Source: Roseburia intestinalis L1-82 (GTDB taxonomy: Bacteria; Bacillota; Clostridia; Lachnospirales; Lachnospiraceae). Taken from it: DNA of 64,000 nucleotides. Of the stretch, positions 34,917-42,056 are shown piece by piece. A model generated the notes under the pieces. It had not been told where the DNA came from. It made no database searches and was given only the letters and a program-made list of their open reading frames with translations. The position numbers were made by a program, and so were the translations under genes. The stretch spans positions 136,001-200,000 of the forward strand of contig NZ_LR027880.1 of NCBI RefSeq assembly GCF_900537995.1. The letters are read 5' to 3'. Positions within the stretch are counted from its first letter, which is position 1. Every line of letters begins with the position of its first letter.

Positions 34917-35687
34917 TTACAACTTTGCCCGGAACACTTCATCTGCCGGATAGCCGCCGGCACATTTCTGCATGCCGCGCTGAATACTGTCTGCGGAATT
35001 TCCCCAGTCTTTATCTTTGTTCCGGTAGTCATTTTTTTCTACAAACCATGCGACTTCTTTTTGCAGGCGTTCCATATTTTCCTGCATCAGTGCAAATGCC
35101 TTCGGGTAAAACTCCTTTTTCTGCGTATCGTTTAATTTGTTTTCCGCAGTCTCGATCAGATCTCCGAAATGAGGCAGACAAAAACCTTTGCTCTCTTCAA
35201 AAAGCTGGCGAAATTCTTCATTTTTCAGATACAGGTCGAAGAATGTATCCAGATATCTGCCATAGATTTTTCGGAAATGATCGCAGACATAGCAGTCCGT
35301 CGTCTTTTTGGAGATCCATGCGCCAAGTGCAGTCTGCGGTTCATGTTCTGTGGTTGTGTCTGTGCGTTTCATGCGTTTTAACAGACTTGATTTGCCTGGG
35401 GCAAAATCGGACATTTCTTTTGCGAGTTCCTGGTTCAGTTTCTTCAAATGCGTGCTTAAGATCAATGCATTTCCAAGTCGGTTGCCGTAATCGTACATCA
35501 TTTTAAAGTGATGGCGGCAGAATCCGGTTGCATCTGTCTTTTCACGGATATCATCCTCCATATAGGCGGAACCTAAAATAAATGAGACCGCATGCTGCTC
35601 GGCTTCGCGCTCTAAATTGCAGAAAGGGCATTCGTCTTTGGCGTTGAATGCTTTGATTAAGGGGATGGTTGCAATATTTTCTTTCAT
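34917..35687 (-). CDS. DUF6062-type cysteine-rich protein
   Basis: A 256-aa soluble protein. It has two similar halves, each with a CPFC/CYVC-type pair and a later GFCRHH or GFCLPHF motif, suggesting two metal (zinc or iron-sulfur) sites. Function unknown; the family is common in Lachnospiraceae (DUF6062 assigned from memory). ATG 35687 follows AAAGGAGT by about 10 nt. A sigma-A-like promoter (TTGTTT, 17 nt, TATAAT) lies at about 35737-35765. In the present arrangement the sigma-28 promoter of the invertible segment also points at it, across a terminator-like hairpin. Confidence 0.78.
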   Translation of the reverse strand: MKENIATIPLIKAFNAKDECPFCNLEREAEQHAVSFILGSAYMEDDIREKTDATGFCRHHFKMMYDYGNRLGNALILSTHLKKLNQELAKEMSDFAPGKSSLLKRMKRTDTTTEHEPQTALGAWISKKTTDCYVCDHFRKIYGRYLDTFFDLYLKNEEFRQLFEESKGFCLPHFGDLIETAENKLNDTQKKEFYPKAFALMQENMERLQKEVAWFVEKNDYRNKDKDWGNSADSIQRGMQKCAGGYPADEVFRAKL

Positions 35688-35736
35688 ATGATCTATGACT
35701 CCTTTGGCTGGTTGATCCACTTCTTTATTTATAAGA

Positions 35737-35765
35737 ATTATAACAAAGTCTGATAATTCAAACAA
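35737..35765 (-). promoter_or_regulatory. Sigma-A-like promoter of the DUF6062-type gene
   Basis: Minus strand TTGTTT, 17 nt, TATAAT (35737-35742). The -35 box is poor, the -10 perfect. Confidence 0.55.
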
Positions 35766-35802
35766 TAACTCATAATAAATTTAAAGTTATGCCATAATAA
35801 AT

Positions 35803-35840
35803 AAAAAACGCAACATTTCATATAAAATGTTGCGTTTTTT
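35803..35840. repeat. Left inversion site (IRL), also a terminator-type hairpin
   Basis: Core 35808-35835: arms ACGCAACATTT and AAATGTTGCGT around the spacer CATATA. The palindrome extends outward with A5 and T5, making a perfect 16-bp stem with a T-tract on either strand. The spacer is the exact reverse complement of that in the right site (TATATG). Confidence 0.88.
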
Positions 35841-35846
35841 ATTTGC

Positions 35847-35880
35847 AATTATTATTTCGGCAGAACAAAAAGAAACTTAA
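35847..35880 (-). promoter_or_regulatory. Sigma-28 (flagellar) promoter inside the invertible segment
   Basis: Minus strand TTAAGTTT (35873-35880), 11 nt, GCCGAAAT (35854-35861). The consensus is TAAAGTTT-N11-GCCGATAA in enterics and TAAA-N15-GCCGATAT in Bacillus; the match is 7/8 for the -35, and for the -10 6/8 against the enteric or 7/8 against the Bacillus form. It now points left, away from flagellin; inversion would point it at csrA-fliC. Confidence 0.78.
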
Positions 35881-35909
35881 CCCCCAAATTTAAATTTTTT
35901 TAAATCCGT

Positions 35910-36488
35910 TCAGAAATTAATGGTATGAAAAATACTGTCCCGCTCGTCCTGAGAAATTCCCAGATAACGCTTTGTGATATAAAACGAGGAATGATTATAC
36001 AGATCCATCAGAAGAACCGGCGAAATTCCCTGTTTCCATGCATGATAGCCAAACGTCTTGCGGAGCGAATGACAGCTGACATGCGTTTCGCATAAGGTTT
36101 CGTCCGCTGCTCTGCGCACAATACGATATGCCTGGGAACGGCAGAGCGGATGCGCAGGTGTGGTGGGTTTTGAAAAAATATAATCCTCCGCGTCAGGTTT
36201 TCTTGTTTTCCGGTAATAGTCCAGTGCTTTGATAACGTGTGAATTTAAGGCAATCTCATTGACCTTTCCTGTTTTCTGTTCATGGATCAGAAGATGATCT
36301 AAGAAACAGTCTTTCTCAAAATAATACACATCTTTCCATTTTAAATTCAATACATCACTGATGCGCAATGCGGTGTAGAGCCCAAGAATGATCATCGTAT
36401 AGTTGCGGATATTCGGATGTGCAACCTCGTAATATGCAATGAAATTTTTTAGTTCGTCCTTGTCACGGATCGGCTGTGTTGTACCCAT
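35910..36488 (-). CDS. Short tyrosine recombinase (FimB/RecV-like DNA invertase)
   Basis: A 192-aa recombinase consisting of the catalytic domain only, the size of FimB/FimE and of clostridial RecV, enzymes that flip promoters. Catalytic set: Arg in GLYTALRISDVL, Lys in EQKTGKVNEIAL, HSLRKTF (H-x-x-R), NHSSFYI and the nucleophile in ITKRYLGI. ATG 36488 follows AAAGGAGT by 4 nt; the 10-residue extension to 36518 is less likely. Only ~40 nt separate the start from the right inversion site, so its promoter is probably outside, on the csrA side, where a minus-strand TATAAT overlaps the csrA start (36589-36594). Cutting at the flanking 28-bp sites is inference. Confidence 0.9.
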   Translation of the reverse strand: MGTTQPIRDKDELKNFIAYYEVAHPNIRNYTMIILGLYTALRISDVLNLKWKDVYYFEKDCFLDHLLIHEQKTGKVNEIALNSHVIKALDYYRKTRKPDAEDYIFSKPTTPAHPLCRSQAYRIVRRAADETLCETHVSCHSLRKTFGYHAWKQGISPVLLMDLYNHSSFYITKRYLGISQDERDSIFHTINF

Positions 36489-36526
36489 AATGACTCCTTT
36501 CTGCGGAAAATACCGCAAGCCTGTAA

Positions 36527-36554
36527 ACGCAACATTTTATATGGAATGTTGCAT
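36527..36554. repeat. Right inversion site (IRR)
   Basis: Arms ACGCAACATTT and GAATGTTGCAT around the spacer TATATG. Pairing is imperfect and no T-tract follows on the csrA side, unlike the left site. Confidence 0.86.
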
Positions 36555-36593
36555 TCAGGGAGAAACAGATAATCAGGGAGGAAAACAGATTAT

Positions 36594-36854
36594 ATGCTCA
36601 AGTTAACGTTAAAGCCAGGTGACTATATTGACATCGGTAAAAACATCAGGGTCGTTTTTTCCGGCGGTTCTGCAAATAACATTCATCTTCTGGTGGATGC
36701 GCCGAGAGAGATGAACATTGCGCGCAGTTCTGCAGAAAGAAAAAGCAACCGTACTCACTACTATAAGGAACAGGGCATTTCGGAACAGGCACAGAAAGAG
36801 ATCGCTGCAATTCTGATGAGGGAGCGCCGCAGCAGATCAGAAGAAGCAAGGTAA
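36594..36854 (+). CDS. csrA: CsrA family post-transcriptional regulator
   Basis: RNA-binding dimer that represses translation by covering ANGGA motifs near ribosome-binding sites; in Bacillus it represses flagellin and is antagonised by FliW. The 86-aa protein begins MLKLTLKPGDYIDIGKNIRV and has LLVDAPREMNIARSSA, matching the family core (LTRKPGE, IDAP, HR). It is divergent and has a ~25-residue basic/acidic tail beyond the usual length. GGGAGG lies 12 nt before the ATG, which is somewhat long. It is 40 nt from the right inversion site, leaving no room for a promoter outside the invertible segment, so its transcription should depend on orientation or on the site itself. fliC follows. Confidence 0.87.
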   Translation: MLKLTLKPGDYIDIGKNIRVVFSGGSANNIHLLVDAPREMNIARSSAERKSNRTHYYKEQGISEQAQKEIAAILMRERRSRSEEAR

Positions 36855-37016
36855 TAAGGTCAGGCTAACCTAGGGGTCGGGCTTATTATAAATCTTTTTA
36901 AGACGTATGTCTTAAAAATTAAGAAGAATTTCCGCATATCACGGAAAAAAAGGGAAAGGATTCCCGGATGCCGGGCAACGGCAGAACACATTTTTTATCA
37001 CACGGAGGTAAATATT
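36855..37016 (+). promoter_or_regulatory. csrA-fliC intergenic region and flagellin leader
   Basis: Contains, in order, a palindrome AGGTCAGGCTAACCT (36855-36869); an inverted repeat TTTTTAAGA/TCTTAAAAA (36893-36918); a weak sigma-28-like site TAAA (36913), 15 nt, CCGCATAT (36932-36939); a TTTCCG/CGGAAA hairpin; CCCGG/CCGGG hairpin; and CACGGAGG (37001-37008), the ribosome-binding site, which matches the CsrA consensus CANGGANG. A second CACGGA is at 36940-36945. This layout resembles the CsrA-controlled hag leader of Bacillus. Confidence 0.6.
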
Positions 37017-38642
37017 ATGGCAATGGTAGTACAGCACAACATGTCCGCAATGAATGCGAACAGAAATTTAGGTGTTACAACAGGAATGCAGGCAAAATCA
37101 TCAGAGAAGTTATCTTCCGGTTACAAGATCAACCGTGCAGCAGATGATGCAGCAGGACTTTCTATTTCTGAGAAGATGAGAAGCCAGATCCGCGGTTTAA
37201 ATAAAGCATCTGACAATGCACAGGATGGTATCTCTTTAATCCAGACCGCTGAGGGAGCATTAAATGAGTCCCACTCTATTTTACAGAGAATGAGAGAGTT
37301 ATCCGTACAGGCAGCCAACGGTACAGAGACAGATGACGACCGCGAGGCAGTACAGAACGAGGTTTCCCAGTTACAGGAAGAGCTGACAAGAATTTCTGAG
37401 ACAACAGAGTTCAACACGATGAAGCTGCTGGATGGTTCTCAGAGTGGAAGTACATCTTCAACCGGGTCAGGTCCGAAGTTTGGTGTTGTAGATGCAACAT
37501 TAGACGGTGCACTTGTAACATCTAACGTGAAAGGTATTAAAGTAGCAACAGCAGCTGCCACAACAACAAAGGCAGGTCAGGAGACTGCTATCTGGGCTGC
37601 TGATGGAAAGACATTAACTTTAAATCTTTCGAAAAATAAGGTATATACACAGGACGAAATTGATGACTTGATCGCAAATGCAAAACAGGAAGACAGTTCT
37701 GCAACGGGTGCACCGGCTGAAGTGAAAGTATCTTTAAAGAATGGTATTTTTAATGCAGATGCAGACACAACTGCCGGAACTGTAACAGCCGGTGGTGTGA
37801 AGGCAGTATCTGATGAAGGAACAGTAACTGGATTTGTTGGTGCAGATACAATTTCATTTACGGCAAATAAGTATGGAGCAGAGTTCAATGATACTGTATT
37901 TAAATTCAAATTTGATAAGGCAGCAGGCAAAGAAGAAGTAGAGACAAATACAGCAATTGAAATTGATGGAGCAAATGCGGTAACAGCAGGTGAATATACA
38001 ATTCATCTTGCAGCAGGCAAAGAATATACGGCAGAAGATTTAGAAGATGTTCTTAAAACGGCAGGATTCGACTTTGATGTTAAATTAAGTGGAAATACAC
38101 CAGATGAGCCAAATACTTTATTTGCAACCAGTGGCGCATCAACTGTGACTGATATTACAATGGGTGCTGGCACCGCCGGAGCTGGTCTTGGAAGTACAGA
38201 TGCTATGTGGGGGCAAGCTGGTTATGACAGTGTATCTTCTGGTGCTGGCATTACCTTGCAGATTGGTGCAAATGAAGGTCAGACCATGAGTTTCTCTATC
38301 GATGACATGAGTGCAAGAGCACTTGGCGTAGATGGCAACAAAGTTGATTTAAGCACACAGGCTGGCGCACAGAAAGCAACTGATACCATTGATGCAGCAA
38401 TCAAGAAAGTATCTGCACAGCGTGGTAGAATGGGTGCGATCCAGAACCGTCTGGAGCACACCATCAGCAACCTTGATACAGCAGCAGAGAATACCCAGAC
38501 TGCAGAGTCCCGTATCCGTGATACAGATATGGCAGAAGAGATGGTTGAGTACTCCAAGAACAACATTCTTGCACAGGCAGGTCAGTCTATGCTTGCACAG
38601 GCGAACCAGTCTACACAGGGTGTACTCTCCTTATTACAGTAA
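37017..38642 (+). CDS. fliC: Flagellin
   Basis: The filament subunit. The 541-aa protein has the conserved D0/D1 N-terminal region ([54 protein letters not shown]) and C-terminal region ([35 protein letters not shown]), enclosing a ~280-residue variable, Thr/Ala/Gly-rich, lysine-bearing centre. The D1 stretch recognised by TLR5 is preserved, so an immunogenic flagellin is expected. Export is by the flagellar type III system, without a signal peptide. Followed by a terminator and the fliB-like methylase. Control is likely through CsrA, sigma-28 and the upstream invertible segment. Confidence 0.98.
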   Translation: MAMVVQHNMSAMNANRNLGVTTGMQAKSSEKLSSGYKINRAADDAAGLSISEKMRSQIRGLNKASDNAQDGISLIQTAEGALNESHSILQRMRELSVQAANGTETDDDREAVQNEVSQLQEELTRISETTEFNTMKLLDGSQSGSTSSTGSGPKFGVVDATLDGALVTSNVKGIKVATAAATTTKAGQETAIWAADGKTLTLNLSKNKVYTQDEIDDLIANAKQEDSSATGAPAEVKVSLKNGIFNADADTTAGTVTAGGVKAVSDEGTVTGFVGADTISFTANKYGAEFNDTVFKFKFDKAAGKEEVETNTAIEIDGANAVTAGEYTIHLAAGKEYTAEDLEDVLKTAGFDFDVKLSGNTPDEPNTLFATSGASTVTDITMGAGTAGAGLGSTDAMWGQAGYDSVSSGAGITLQIGANEGQTMSFSIDDMSARALGVDGNKVDLSTQAGAQKATDTIDAAIKKVSAQRGRMGAIQNRLEHTISNLDTAAENTQTAESRIRDTDMAEEMVEYSKNNILAQAGQSMLAQANQSTQGVLSLLQ

Positions 38643-38680
38643 TCTCTGGAAAAACGGTAATTATTATATGCAATGTAAAG

Positions 38681-38714
38681 ATGTCCTGGGGCGTTACGCT
38701 CCAGGACATTTTTC
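38681..38714 (+). terminator. Terminator of fliC
   Basis: ATGTCCTGG pairs with CCAGGACAT around GGCGTTACGCT, followed by TTTTT. Confidence 0.9.
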
Positions 38715-38730
38715 ATAGAAAGAGGAAAAA

Positions 38731-39906
38731 ATGAATCTGTTAAAAACAACGTTTTACGATGAATTTGCATGTATTGGAGCGGAGTGCCCATTGACCTGCT
38801 GCGGGGGATGGATGATAGCAATGGAAGAGAAAACATTAAAAGATTACAGGATGATGGGGGGAGAGATTGGAAGATTTGCCAGAAAAGGTGTAACATATAA
38901 CTCTGATTTACAGAGTTATATAGTGCGGCTGCGGGATACGGATGGAATGTGCCCGATGCTGAATGAAGACCAGTTGTGCGAAATTGTACTAAATAAAGGA
39001 AATAAGAAACTATGCCGTACCTGTGCAATATTTCCACGGGAAACAGTAAGGTCGTATGATACAGATGAGAAATATATCTTTCTGGGTTGTCCGAAAGCAG
39101 CACACCTGTTATTTGAGGTATCCGGGAAAATAACTTTTATGTTTGAGCGCGATCCGGATTTAGATATGGAAGACATTCCTATATACAATCATGTGATGAA
39201 GATCAATCTTACAGTGAGGGGGGAAATCACAGATTTTATTCAGAAGTCAGAACTTCCATTGTGGTTCCGGGAATTTTATGGGGCTTATACGATAGAAAAA
39301 ATGAGTTCACAGATAGCTGAACAGGATTTTGAAGCAGTAGGGGAAAAGCTGGAACATTTTTTTAAACCATCGTTTTACCAGGCAATGTATCAGGGGATAA
39401 AGAATACAAAAGTTAACAGAGAACAGCAGTTCCAGTCTCTGTGTGGGACGGTAAATGCTTATGAAAAAATTATTCTTGGATCAATGTTCTCCGATAAATC
39501 CGGTACCAGTGATAAAATATTGCAATTACTTCATTTAAACCGGACATGTACATTTGATGAATGGAATCATGCCAGAGAAGAGTGGACAGCACAGGAAAAT
39601 GAACAGCAGTGGGAAAACATGCTTGTGTATAACTGGATGCGTTCTGCTTTTACGCCCCAGAAGAACCGTAAATTATTAAAAAATTATCTTGCGTGTGTAT
39701 TATGTAATTTAGTGGCGGCGCACCTGTTGATTTTATATTCCATGAAACACGAAGCGGATGCGGAAATAAGAAATGTGATCGTTGCATTTGTTGTCCGCAG
39801 ATTTTTACATGGAAATGAGGAAATTATGAAGATTATGCAGCTTGGAATGGACGAGGGGGTTTTGTCTCCTGCTTTTTTAATTTGTCTGTGCAATTTATGG
39901 GGGTAA
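38731..39906 (+). CDS. fliB: FliB-like flagellin lysine-N-methylase
   Basis: Methylates lysines of flagellin. The 391-aa protein has the Cys-rich N-terminal signature of the FliB/YkgJ-type family (ECPLTCCGGW near 18, CPMLNEDQLCEI near 75, LCRTCAIFPRE near 93, GCPKAAHLL), which probably holds an iron-sulfur cluster, followed by a helical C-terminal region. Its position next to fliC agrees with its role. AGAGGAAAAA precedes the ATG; transcription may come from read-through of the fliC terminator or its own promoter. Confidence 0.9.
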   Translation: MNLLKTTFYDEFACIGAECPLTCCGGWMIAMEEKTLKDYRMMGGEIGRFARKGVTYNSDLQSYIVRLRDTDGMCPMLNEDQLCEIVLNKGNKKLCRTCAIFPRETVRSYDTDEKYIFLGCPKAAHLLFEVSGKITFMFERDPDLDMEDIPIYNHVMKINLTVRGEITDFIQKSELPLWFREFYGAYTIEKMSSQIAEQDFEAVGEKLEHFFKPSFYQAMYQGIKNTKVNREQQFQSLCGTVNAYEKIILGSMFSDKSGTSDKILQLLHLNRTCTFDEWNHAREEWTAQENEQQWENMLVYNWMRSAFTPQKNRKLLKNYLACVLCNLVAAHLLILYSMKHEADAEIRNVIVAFVVRRFLHGNEEIMKIMQLGMDEGVLSPAFLICLCNLWG

Positions 39907-39925
39907 ATGTTCAGAGGTATTTGGT

Positions 39926-39970
39926 AATGGGCGGAACACGCAGAATTATGCGAGTTATCGCCCATTTTTG
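39926..39970 (+). terminator. Terminator after fliB
   Basis: ATGGGCG (39927-39933) pairs with CGCCCAT (39959-39965), with an inner CGCA/TGCG stem, then TTTTT. The rest of 39971-40204 holds only a 29-codon frame (40039-40128) without a ribosome-binding site. Confidence 0.85.
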
Positions 39971-40204
39971 TGCATACTGCACACTTTGAATGCCAGACTT
40001 TTGTGTGAAATCACGTTTTTATTTGCCAAATGTAAAATATGAATGGGGTGTCGGCAGGTATTGCAACAGAATTTGGTATGAATGAAGCTGTAAAAGTCTG
40101 GATGGAACATGGAACCGCTTTGTGGTAAAATTGATGCCATAAGATCGTTGCTGGACTAACTGACAGGGAGTGAACAGTGACATGCAGACAGGGAGGATCA
40201 GACA

Positions 40205-40474
40205 ATGTATTATGTACCGGATGGCACAGAGATGTGTGGATATTATGAATGTAAAGAATGTGGAAACCGGTTTTTGGCGTTACAGACAGGACCGCAGCTC
40301 GTATGTCCGTATTGTGGGGAAGAGCCGGATATGGAAGTCGGACCGGACGAGGAGATGCCGGTGGCAGCAGAAAGTGCGAAGCTGATTCAGGTGGTAAAAG
40401 GAGCAGAAGAGGTTGAGCGGATGGATACGCTGCTTTCACTTGCAGTGACCGGTGGTGATTATGCGTGGATATAG
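40205..40474 (+). CDS. Small zinc-ribbon protein
   Basis: An 89-aa protein. CKECGN near 16 and CPYCGEEPD near 35 form a zinc ribbon, followed by an acidic segment (VGPDEEMPVAAES) and a short helix. GGAGG is 8 nt before the ATG. No family function is known; such proteins may bind RNA or protein partners. The structured leader repeat D starts 13 nt after its stop. Confidence 0.82.
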   Translation: MYYVPDGTEMCGYYECKECGNRFLALQTGPQLVCPYCGEEPDMEVGPDEEMPVAAESAKLIQVVKGAEEVERMDTLLSLAVTGGDYAWI

Positions 40475-40487
40475 AAAAAAGGAGTCA

Positions 40488-40524
40488 GTGTGAAAAATAA
40501 GATTTTTCACACGCAGGAATGGAG
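40488..40524 (+). repeat. Structured leader repeat, copy D (type copy)
   Basis: GTGTGAAAAAT (40488-40498) pairs perfectly over 11 bp with ATTTTTCACAC (40502-40512) around AAG, followed by GCAGGAATGGAG. GGAG serves the ATG at 40531. Confidence 0.85.
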
Positions 40525-40530
40525 AATAAA

Positions 40531-41064
40531 ATGGGACAGGTTTATTTTGTCCGCCATGGACAGACAATTTGGAATGTGGAAAATAAGATCTGCGGTGCAA
40601 CGGATATTGCACTCACGGAACTTGGACATAAACAGGCGGTTGAGACAGGAAAAAAGATCTTAGAACAGGGAATTAAAGCCGATGAGATTCTTTATTCCCC
40701 ATTGATCCGGGCAAAGGACACGGCACTCCATATCGCAGAGATTACCGGGATTCCGGCAAGGGAAGAAGCACGTTTAAAAGAACAGAACTTTGGAAAATAT
40801 GAGTCTACACCGAGAGACGGAGCAGAGTTCAGGGAAGCCAAAAAACAGTTTGTAAATTGTTACGAAGGCGGAGAGTCGATGCTTCATCTGGCACAGCGAA
40901 TCTATAACCTGTTAGATGAGGTGGCAGCTTCGGATAAAACTTATATTCTCGTGGCGCACAATGGAATCGCGCGTGTGGTGCAGTCCTATTTTTATGAGAT
41001 GACCAACGAGGAATACGCCGCATTTGGTGTGGCAAATTGCGCAGTGGTCAGATATGAATTTTAA
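40531..41064 (+). CDS. Histidine phosphatase family protein (phosphoglycerate mutase-like)
   Basis: A 177-aa enzyme of the histidine phosphatase superfamily. It begins with the phospho-acceptor motif YFVRHGQTIWN (His ~8), contains LYSPLIRAKDTA and the second catalytic His in ILVAHNGIARVV, with the acid residue in LKEQNFGKYE. Small members act on sugar phosphates, alpha-ribazole phosphate or nucleotides; the substrate is unknown here. The start is 40531, not the in-frame ATG at 40519, which is part of the ribosome-binding site. Confidence 0.93.
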   Translation: MGQVYFVRHGQTIWNVENKICGATDIALTELGHKQAVETGKKILEQGIKADEILYSPLIRAKDTALHIAEITGIPAREEARLKEQNFGKYESTPRDGAEFREAKKQFVNCYEGGESMLHLAQRIYNLLDEVAASDKTYILVAHNGIARVVQSYFYEMTNEEYAAFGVANCAVVRYEF

Positions 41065-41109
41065 AAGATGGGACAGCTGTAAAGCGTGTCACCGGAATGG
41101 AGGACTTTC

Positions 41110-41790
41110 ATGTTAGGAAAGAGAAAAGGAAAACAGCGGAGAGAATATGTCCGGGATTATGTACTTTATGATCTTGAAACCACGGGGATATCAAGTCTGT
41201 ATGATGAAGTGATAGAAATCTCAGCGGTAAAAGTAAGAAACGGAAAGATCGTGGACGAGTTCAGTGAACTTGTAAATCCGGGCAGACCAATTCCTTATGC
41301 GGCAAGCAGCGTGAATAATATATCAGATAAAATGGTGGAAAATGCACGCTCCTTTGAAAAAGTCTTACCGGAATTTCTTGCATTTGCCGGGGATGATGTG
41401 TTGGCAGGGCATAATATCGCAGGTTTTGATATGAAGTTTTTGTACAGAGACTGCGAAAAATATTTTGGGCAGACACTGACAAACGACTATATAGATACAC
41501 TTGCGATCGCAAAACTGTGTTTCCCGGAATGGAAACACAGGAAGCTCTCTGATCTGGCGGAACATTATGGTATCTCTACCAAAGGGGCGCACCGCGCACT
41601 GGCGGACTGCCGTATGAACCAGCAGGTGTTTGAGTTGATGGCGAAAGAATCAGGCGGAACATCTGCAAAACAGACAGAGGAGAAAATCTGTCCGCGATGC
41701 GGACTTGCCTTAAAAAAGAGAAACGGAAGATTTGGCGGGTTCTGGGGATGCACCGGTTTCCCGGATTGCAGATATACGAAAAATGTATAA
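41110..41790 (+). CDS. DEDD 3'-5' exonuclease with C-terminal zinc ribbon
   Basis: A 226-aa protein. Residues ~15-180 form a DnaQ-like exonuclease: YVLYDLETTGISS (D-x-E), AGHNIAGFDMKFL, and HRALADCRMN (H-x4-D). A C-terminal topoisomerase-type Cys4 ribbon follows (CPRCGLALKKRNG, WGCTGFPDC), expected to bind single-stranded DNA. Likely a DNA repair or proofreading-type nuclease. Start at 41110 after GGAGG with a 6-nt spacer; an upstream hairpin (GACA/TGTC) before GGAATGGAGG imitates the leader-repeat layout. Confidence 0.92.
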   Translation: MLGKRKGKQRREYVRDYVLYDLETTGISSLYDEVIEISAVKVRNGKIVDEFSELVNPGRPIPYAASSVNNISDKMVENARSFEKVLPEFLAFAGDDVLAGHNIAGFDMKFLYRDCEKYFGQTLTNDYIDTLAIAKLCFPEWKHRKLSDLAEHYGISTKGAHRALADCRMNQQVFELMAKESGGTSAKQTEEKICPRCGLALKKRNGRFGGFWGCTGFPDCRYTKNV

Positions 41791-41808
41791 AAAAGAAAGA
41801 ATTGTGCA

Positions 41809-41844
41809 GTGTGAAAAATAAAATTATTACACGCAGAAATGGAG
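41809..41844 (+). repeat. Structured leader repeat, copy E (imperfect stem)
   Basis: GTGTGAAAAAT (41809-41819) faces ATTATTACAC (41823-41832), with disrupted pairing, then GCAGAAATGGAG. GGAG serves ATG 41850. Confidence 0.72.
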
Positions 41845-41849
41845 ATGAA

Positions 41850-42056
41850 ATGGAAGATTACAGCATTGCAAATACGACCAAAGAACAGCGCATTGCGCTG
41901 ATCAGGCAGTGGATCCCGGATGAGGACGGGCTTGGTGACAGTGGTGATATGGATCTGTGGGATATCTACGCAGATTATATCAACGGAAAAAGAGAAATTG
42001 CTGAGATCAATGCAGAGATGTCAGGCACTTATTATACAGAGGAGGACTTAAAGTAA
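41850..42056 (+). CDS. Small acidic hypothetical protein, 68 aa
   Basis: No family recognised. Sequence starts MEDYSIANTTKEQRIALIRQ, is strongly acidic and ends TYYTEEDLK. The Glu/Asp-rich, helical character suggests a small regulatory or chaperone-like protein, but this is a guess. The much longer frame from 41697 runs through the exonuclease gene and the leader and is not used. Its stop codon overlaps the start of the next gene (TAATG). Confidence 0.78.
   Translation: MEDYSIANTTKEQRIALIRQWIPDEDGLGDSGDMDLWDIYADYINGKREIAEINAEMSGTYYTEEDLK

Larger units (their letters stand above)
35803..36554. mobile_element. Predicted invertible DNA segment encoding its own recombinase
   Basis: A ~720-bp segment between two 28-bp sites in inverted orientation, holding one tyrosine recombinase gene and an outward sigma-28 promoter. 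Comparing IRL with the reverse complement of IRR gives 26 of 28 matches, with 17 contiguous bases including the whole crossover; direct comparison gives 24 of 28 with a mismatched crossover. Inversion is therefore favoured over excision. The segment borders csrA-fliC. Confidence 0.82.

Noticed and set aside
35808..36554. The recombinase segment as an excisable element with direct repeats
   Set aside because: In direct orientation the crossover spacers differ at both ends (CATATA/TATATG) and only 24 of 28 bases match; inverted orientation matches better, with identical crossovers.
36913..36939. A confident sigma-28 promoter directly upstream of fliC
   Set aside because: TAAA with a 15-nt spacer is present, but the -10 (CCGCATAT) matches GCCGATAT at only five of eight positions; retained only as a weak alternative.
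38916..39188. Various antisense frames inside fliB, copA, the kinases and other genes
   Set aside because: All are shadows of strongly supported genes, without ribosome-binding sites or family motifs.
40039..40128. Small protein of 29 residues after fliB
   Set aside because: No ribosome-binding site and no conservation signal visible; may be a gene remnant.
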